From a virus, in the IMG/VR virus record IMGVR_UViG_3300006923_002237, positions 1 to 35,621 of that record: a stretch of 35,621 bases of DNA. One strand, written 5' to 3'. This document shows positions 33,470-35,621 of this stretch, one piece after another (the stretch's first letter is position 1; every line of letters starts with the position of its first letter). The position numbers and the translations under genes were made by a program. The notes beneath the pieces were generated by a model that ran no database searches, was not told the DNA's origin, and saw only the letters and a program-made list of their open reading frames with translations.

Positions 33470-33838
33470 ATGAAAAAAGAATTAATCAAATTAGCAAATC
33501 ATTTAGACAGAATCGGCCTCAGAAAAGAAGCAGATTATATTGATAGTTTGCTTAAAAAAGAAGCTATGGCTTTTCCTGGAAAAGATATAATTATTGAAAA
33601 AGCAAAACAAATATTGGCTGCAGCTGGAACTCCTATAAGCGAAGCTGTGATTAAATACGGTGTTGAATGTGCAGAAGGTCTAACTACTTTCTTTCCTCCA
33701 CATATTCCTGATAGTGATGAAATTTCAGAATGTGTAGTTAAAAGATTAGAAGAAAACGCCATTGATATTGCTATTGATACGGTCAATTCAACTTGTGATG
33801 CTGTTTATAAGGCACTAAAAGACTTGGTGGGGGTGTAA
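33470..33838 (+). CDS. Small protein with N-terminal GLxKEA motif (122 aa)
   Basis: It opens with LANHLDRIGLRKEADYIDSL (residues 8-27), nearly identical in its first half to the N-terminus of the 34984 protein. The rest is helical, with a PISEAVIKYGVECAEGL stretch and three cysteines (C68, C87, C107). No signal peptide. AGGA precedes the ATG, and the stop is 2 bases from the next start. Function unknown; it may be little more than the motif plus a carrier domain. Confidence 0.6.
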   Translation: MKKELIKLANHLDRIGLRKEADYIDSLLKKEAMAFPGKDIIIEKAKQILAAAGTPISEAVIKYGVECAEGLTTFFPPHIPDSDEISECVVKRLEENAIDIAIDTVNSTCDAVYKALKDLVGV

Positions 33839-33840
33839 TA

Positions 33841-34419
33841 ATGACATTTAAAATATCCAGAGTTCCAACGAAAGAATCTTACAACGTAACATCTGGCTGG
33901 CTAAATCATTACATACGAAAAGAAACTTTATCTATTGAAGACTACAAGCCTGCTTATGTAGAAAAGTTTTCAACAATTCCAGAAAAAATGAGCGATCTTA
34001 AAAATAGAGTTGGATTTAAAAAGGTAGAAGAATTAAAGAAGTCTTCATCCGAAGCAAACTGTTCAGGTAATTCCTGCGAATGTGTTAGCTGTGGTTCAAA
34101 CAATCAAAACCCTGAAGTTTCGGAGCTTTTGGACAAACTCAGAAGAATTGTTAATTATGCAAAAAAAGTTTTAGATGACAGACCTGATATCAAACATATG
34201 CAACTTGTTCATGACTGCAGAAGACTTCCTCAGTTTCAAGAAATATCAGGAAGAATCGAAGGTGATAAATTTAAAAGTTTAATAAAAAAAGTGATGTCTG
34301 GAGTAAGTAAGCCAAAAGATATATCTGAAATAGAGCATGTTCCTTATGTAGAAAGGCATCAGTTTGGAGATTTGTCTTCTGAAGACAACATTCCTTCTTA
34401 TTATAAAAGGTCAACTTAG
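33841..34419 (+). CDS. Hypothetical protein with compact cysteine cluster (192 aa)
   Basis: Residues 74-84 hold four cysteines in an 11-residue span (NCSGNSCECVSCGS; C74, C79, C81, C84), which could bind zinc or a small metal centre. Before it lies a basic helical region, after it an amphipathic helix (SELLDKLRRIVNYAKKVL) and a His/Pro-rich C-terminus (IEHVPYVERHQFG). No family recognised. GGGGGTG is a suitable ribosome site. The gene is translationally close to both neighbours. Confidence 0.55.
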   Translation: MTFKISRVPTKESYNVTSGWLNHYIRKETLSIEDYKPAYVEKFSTIPEKMSDLKNRVGFKKVEELKKSSSEANCSGNSCECVSCGSNNQNPEVSELLDKLRRIVNYAKKVLDDRPDIKHMQLVHDCRRLPQFQEISGRIEGDKFKSLIKKVMSGVSKPKDISEIEHVPYVERHQFGDLSSEDNIPSYYKRST

Positions 34420-34427
34420 GAGGGTCT

Positions 34428-34982
34428 GTGTTTATATTTTTAGTTATGTTATGTTACTCACTTGCAGGTACACTTGTGTACGTGGATAAACCTATTATTA
34501 AAGTAAATAATCAAAATTATCATTGCGAAACTTTTGATATATTATCTTATATAGTTAGCAATGAGCACTACTCTAAAAAAGCATTTGATTATGCTTCTGC
34601 TTATAATATAAAGTTAATTAATGATAATTGTGATTATGAAAAATGGGGATTAGCTTGCTCTATAAAGAATGAGCATTATTACATTAGAACAAAAATAACT
34701 ACAACTAAAAACGAATCAATATTTACTATCACACTATACAACCCAGAAGGTTTTCCAGTAGAGTCTTCACATAGAGCTCAAAAAAGAACTTTTGAACATG
34801 TATTAAAAGAAGAAGCTAAATCTTCTGCATCAAGTTCGGCATCTACATTTATGGGCTCTCAGAGTTCAAACGAAAGATCCAGCTATAAGAAGTATGAAAT
34901 TTTAGACATTGAGGCTTTAATGTCTCACACTTTAATTAATGCAGCGGTAAAAGGACTTATGACATCGCATAGTGAGAGATAG
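34428..34982 (+). CDS. Secreted protein with signal peptide, GTG start (184 aa)
   Basis: The N-terminus MFIFLVMLCYSLAG is a short hydrophobic signal-like segment with a likely cleavage after SLA; it has no lysine or arginine in front, which is atypical. It is not a lipobox, since the residue before C9 is leucine. The mature part has cysteines C33, C55 and C63, possibly disulphide-bonded, and a Ser/Ala-rich stretch (about 136-150). The start is GTG at 34428, with AGGAGGG just before it. A periplasmic or surface role during lysis, exclusion or adsorption is possible; no known spanin or holin feature is seen. Confidence 0.6.
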   Translation: MFIFLVMLCYSLAGTLVYVDKPIIKVNNQNYHCETFDILSYIVSNEHYSKKAFDYASAYNIKLINDNCDYEKWGLACSIKNEHYYIRTKITTTKNESIFTITLYNPEGFPVESSHRAQKRTFEHVLKEEAKSSASSSASTFMGSQSSNERSSYKKYEILDIEALMSHTLINAAVKGLMTSHSER

Positions 34983-34983
34983 A

Positions 34984-35621
34984 ATGAATCAAAAACTTTT
35001 TAAATTAGCAAACCATTTAAATAAAGCAGGCCTGAAGAAGGAAGCTTTATTTGTTTATAATGTTGTAAAGAAAAGTTCTTACACTAATATAGATGAGATT
35101 CCGCAGTCTTTATTTAAAAGCTATATGGAGTCTAATAAAAATATTAAAGATCAAGCTGAAAAGACAAAAGAAGAAGATGCTGCGTTTCATGAGTTTTCAG
35201 AAGAGGATTTAGGAAGGGCTCATATGTCTGCTATGTCTAGAAAGTCAGCTTCTGCTCCTACAAAATATTTATTAAGTAATGACTTGATAAATGGCACAAT
35301 CTTAGATTATGGTTGTGGGAAAGGTAAAGATGCTGAAACGTTAGAAGAAAGCGGATTTGATGTCGAGAAATACGACCCAGTTCATCACCCAGTTGTCCCT
35401 ACTGGTAAGTTTGATACGATAATTTGTAATTATGTTTTAAATGTTGTAGATGAAGAAAGTAGAAATTTAGTATTAGATAATATAAAGAATCTTTTGAATG
35501 ATGGAGGTGTTGCATATATCTCTGTAAGAAATGATTTAAAAGAAGATGTTGTAAAGGTTAAGGGGTATAATCAATATAGAGTTTCTCTTCCTGAAGATGA
35601 TTTTGAGTTAATTAAAAAGAC
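34984..35621 (+). CDS. Class I SAM methyltransferase with N-terminal GLxKEA motif, 3'-truncated
   Basis: The ATG at 34984 follows the previous stop by one base and the frame stays open to the window end (about 212 residues). Residues 8-27 read LANHLNKAGLKKEALFVYNV, the shared helical motif. The methyltransferase core starts near residue 106: ILDYGCGKGKDAETL (motif I), VEKYDPVHHP, then FDTIICNYVLNVVDEESR and NDGGVAYISVRND. The YVLNVV and DPxxxP features recall methyltransferases annotated as phosphorothioation-associated (TIGR04096-like); this is a family resemblance from memory. The substrate is unknown. Confidence 0.78.
   Translation, partial: MNQKLFKLANHLNKAGLKKEALFVYNVVKKSSYTNIDEIPQSLFKSYMESNKNIKDQAEKTKEEDAAFHEFSEEDLGRAHMSAMSRKSASAPTKYLLSNDLINGTILDYGCGKGKDAETLEESGFDVEKYDPVHHPVVPTGKFDTIICNYVLNVVDEESRNLVLDNIKNLLNDGGVAYISVRNDLKEDVVKVKGYNQYRVSLPEDDFELIKK

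Noticed and set aside
211-33786. Long open frames on the minus strand (for example 11643-12035, 24435-24845, 16751-17089)
   Set aside because: All lie opposite well-supported + strand genes, have no ribosome sites or recognisable domains, and are low-complexity shadows of AT-rich coding sequence.
34428-34470. Lipoprotein signal at C9 of the secreted protein
   Set aside because: The residue before the cysteine is leucine, which does not fit the lipobox.
1-35621. tRNA genes, integrase or attachment sites
   Set aside because: No cloverleaf-like sequences or recombinase genes were seen on reading; a dedicated tRNA search would be needed to be certain.

Overview
The window is a compact, AT-rich (by eye about two-thirds A+T) stretch of a tailed double-stranded DNA bacteriophage genome. 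About 40 genes lie on the + strand with no convincing gene on the other strand. Gaps are short, none exceeds 130 bases between genes, and many stop and start codons overlap (ATGA or TAATG). Shine-Dalgarno sequences are strong (AGGAGG or GAGG), which fits a low-GC host that uses this signal; the host itself cannot be read from the sequence. The set of a DnaE-type replicase, RecA, GroEL, an SbcC/SbcD pair, a split DnaG-type primase and phage sigma factors points to a large, partly self-sufficient virus, probably one of the bigger myovirus-like phages. No rRNA, tRNA, CRISPR array, insertion sequence or integrase was seen.

Layout. (1) 1-4364: the 3' part of a very long tail-fibre or adhesin gene with Ig-like, calcium-binding and LamG-like modules; its 5' end lies outside the window. 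(2) 4431-13279: FtsK/SpoIIIE-like translocase, primase zinc-finger protein, SbcD and SbcC homologues (T4 gp47/gp46 type), a chitobiase-like-domain protein, a Cas4/AddB-like Fe-S nuclease, a sigma factor and small unknowns, closed by a terminator. (3) 13340-15625: accessory genes (low-molecular-weight phosphatase-like, J-domain protein, GIY-YIG nuclease, class II aldolase), closed by a terminator. (4) 15727-21726: DnaE polymerase with PHP domain, two small proteins, a DNA methyltransferase, a possible UvsY-like mediator and an ssDNA-binding protein, closed by a strong terminator. (5) 21790-26653: RuvC-like resolvase, GroEL, RecA, zinc-ribbon protein, TOPRIM half of the primase and a sigma-like HTH regulator. 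(6) 26724-35621: mostly unrecognised proteins, probably virion or morphogenesis related, with a possible small-terminase-like protein, a tRNA nucleotidyltransferase, a secreted protein and a methyltransferase cut by the window end.

How they fit together. Blocks 2, 4 and 5 together encode most of a recombination-coupled replication machine: SbcCD-like end processing, RecA with an SSB and a possible mediator, RuvC-like junction resolution, a primase in two pieces and a PolIII-alpha polymerase. Two sigma-like proteins suggest phage-controlled transcription classes. A chaperonin and a J-domain protein suggest control of protein folding. The most unusual signal is a short helical motif (consensus around GLxKEA) found in four different proteins of block 6, at the N-terminus of two of them, one a methyltransferase. 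It looks like a shared docking or sorting tag.
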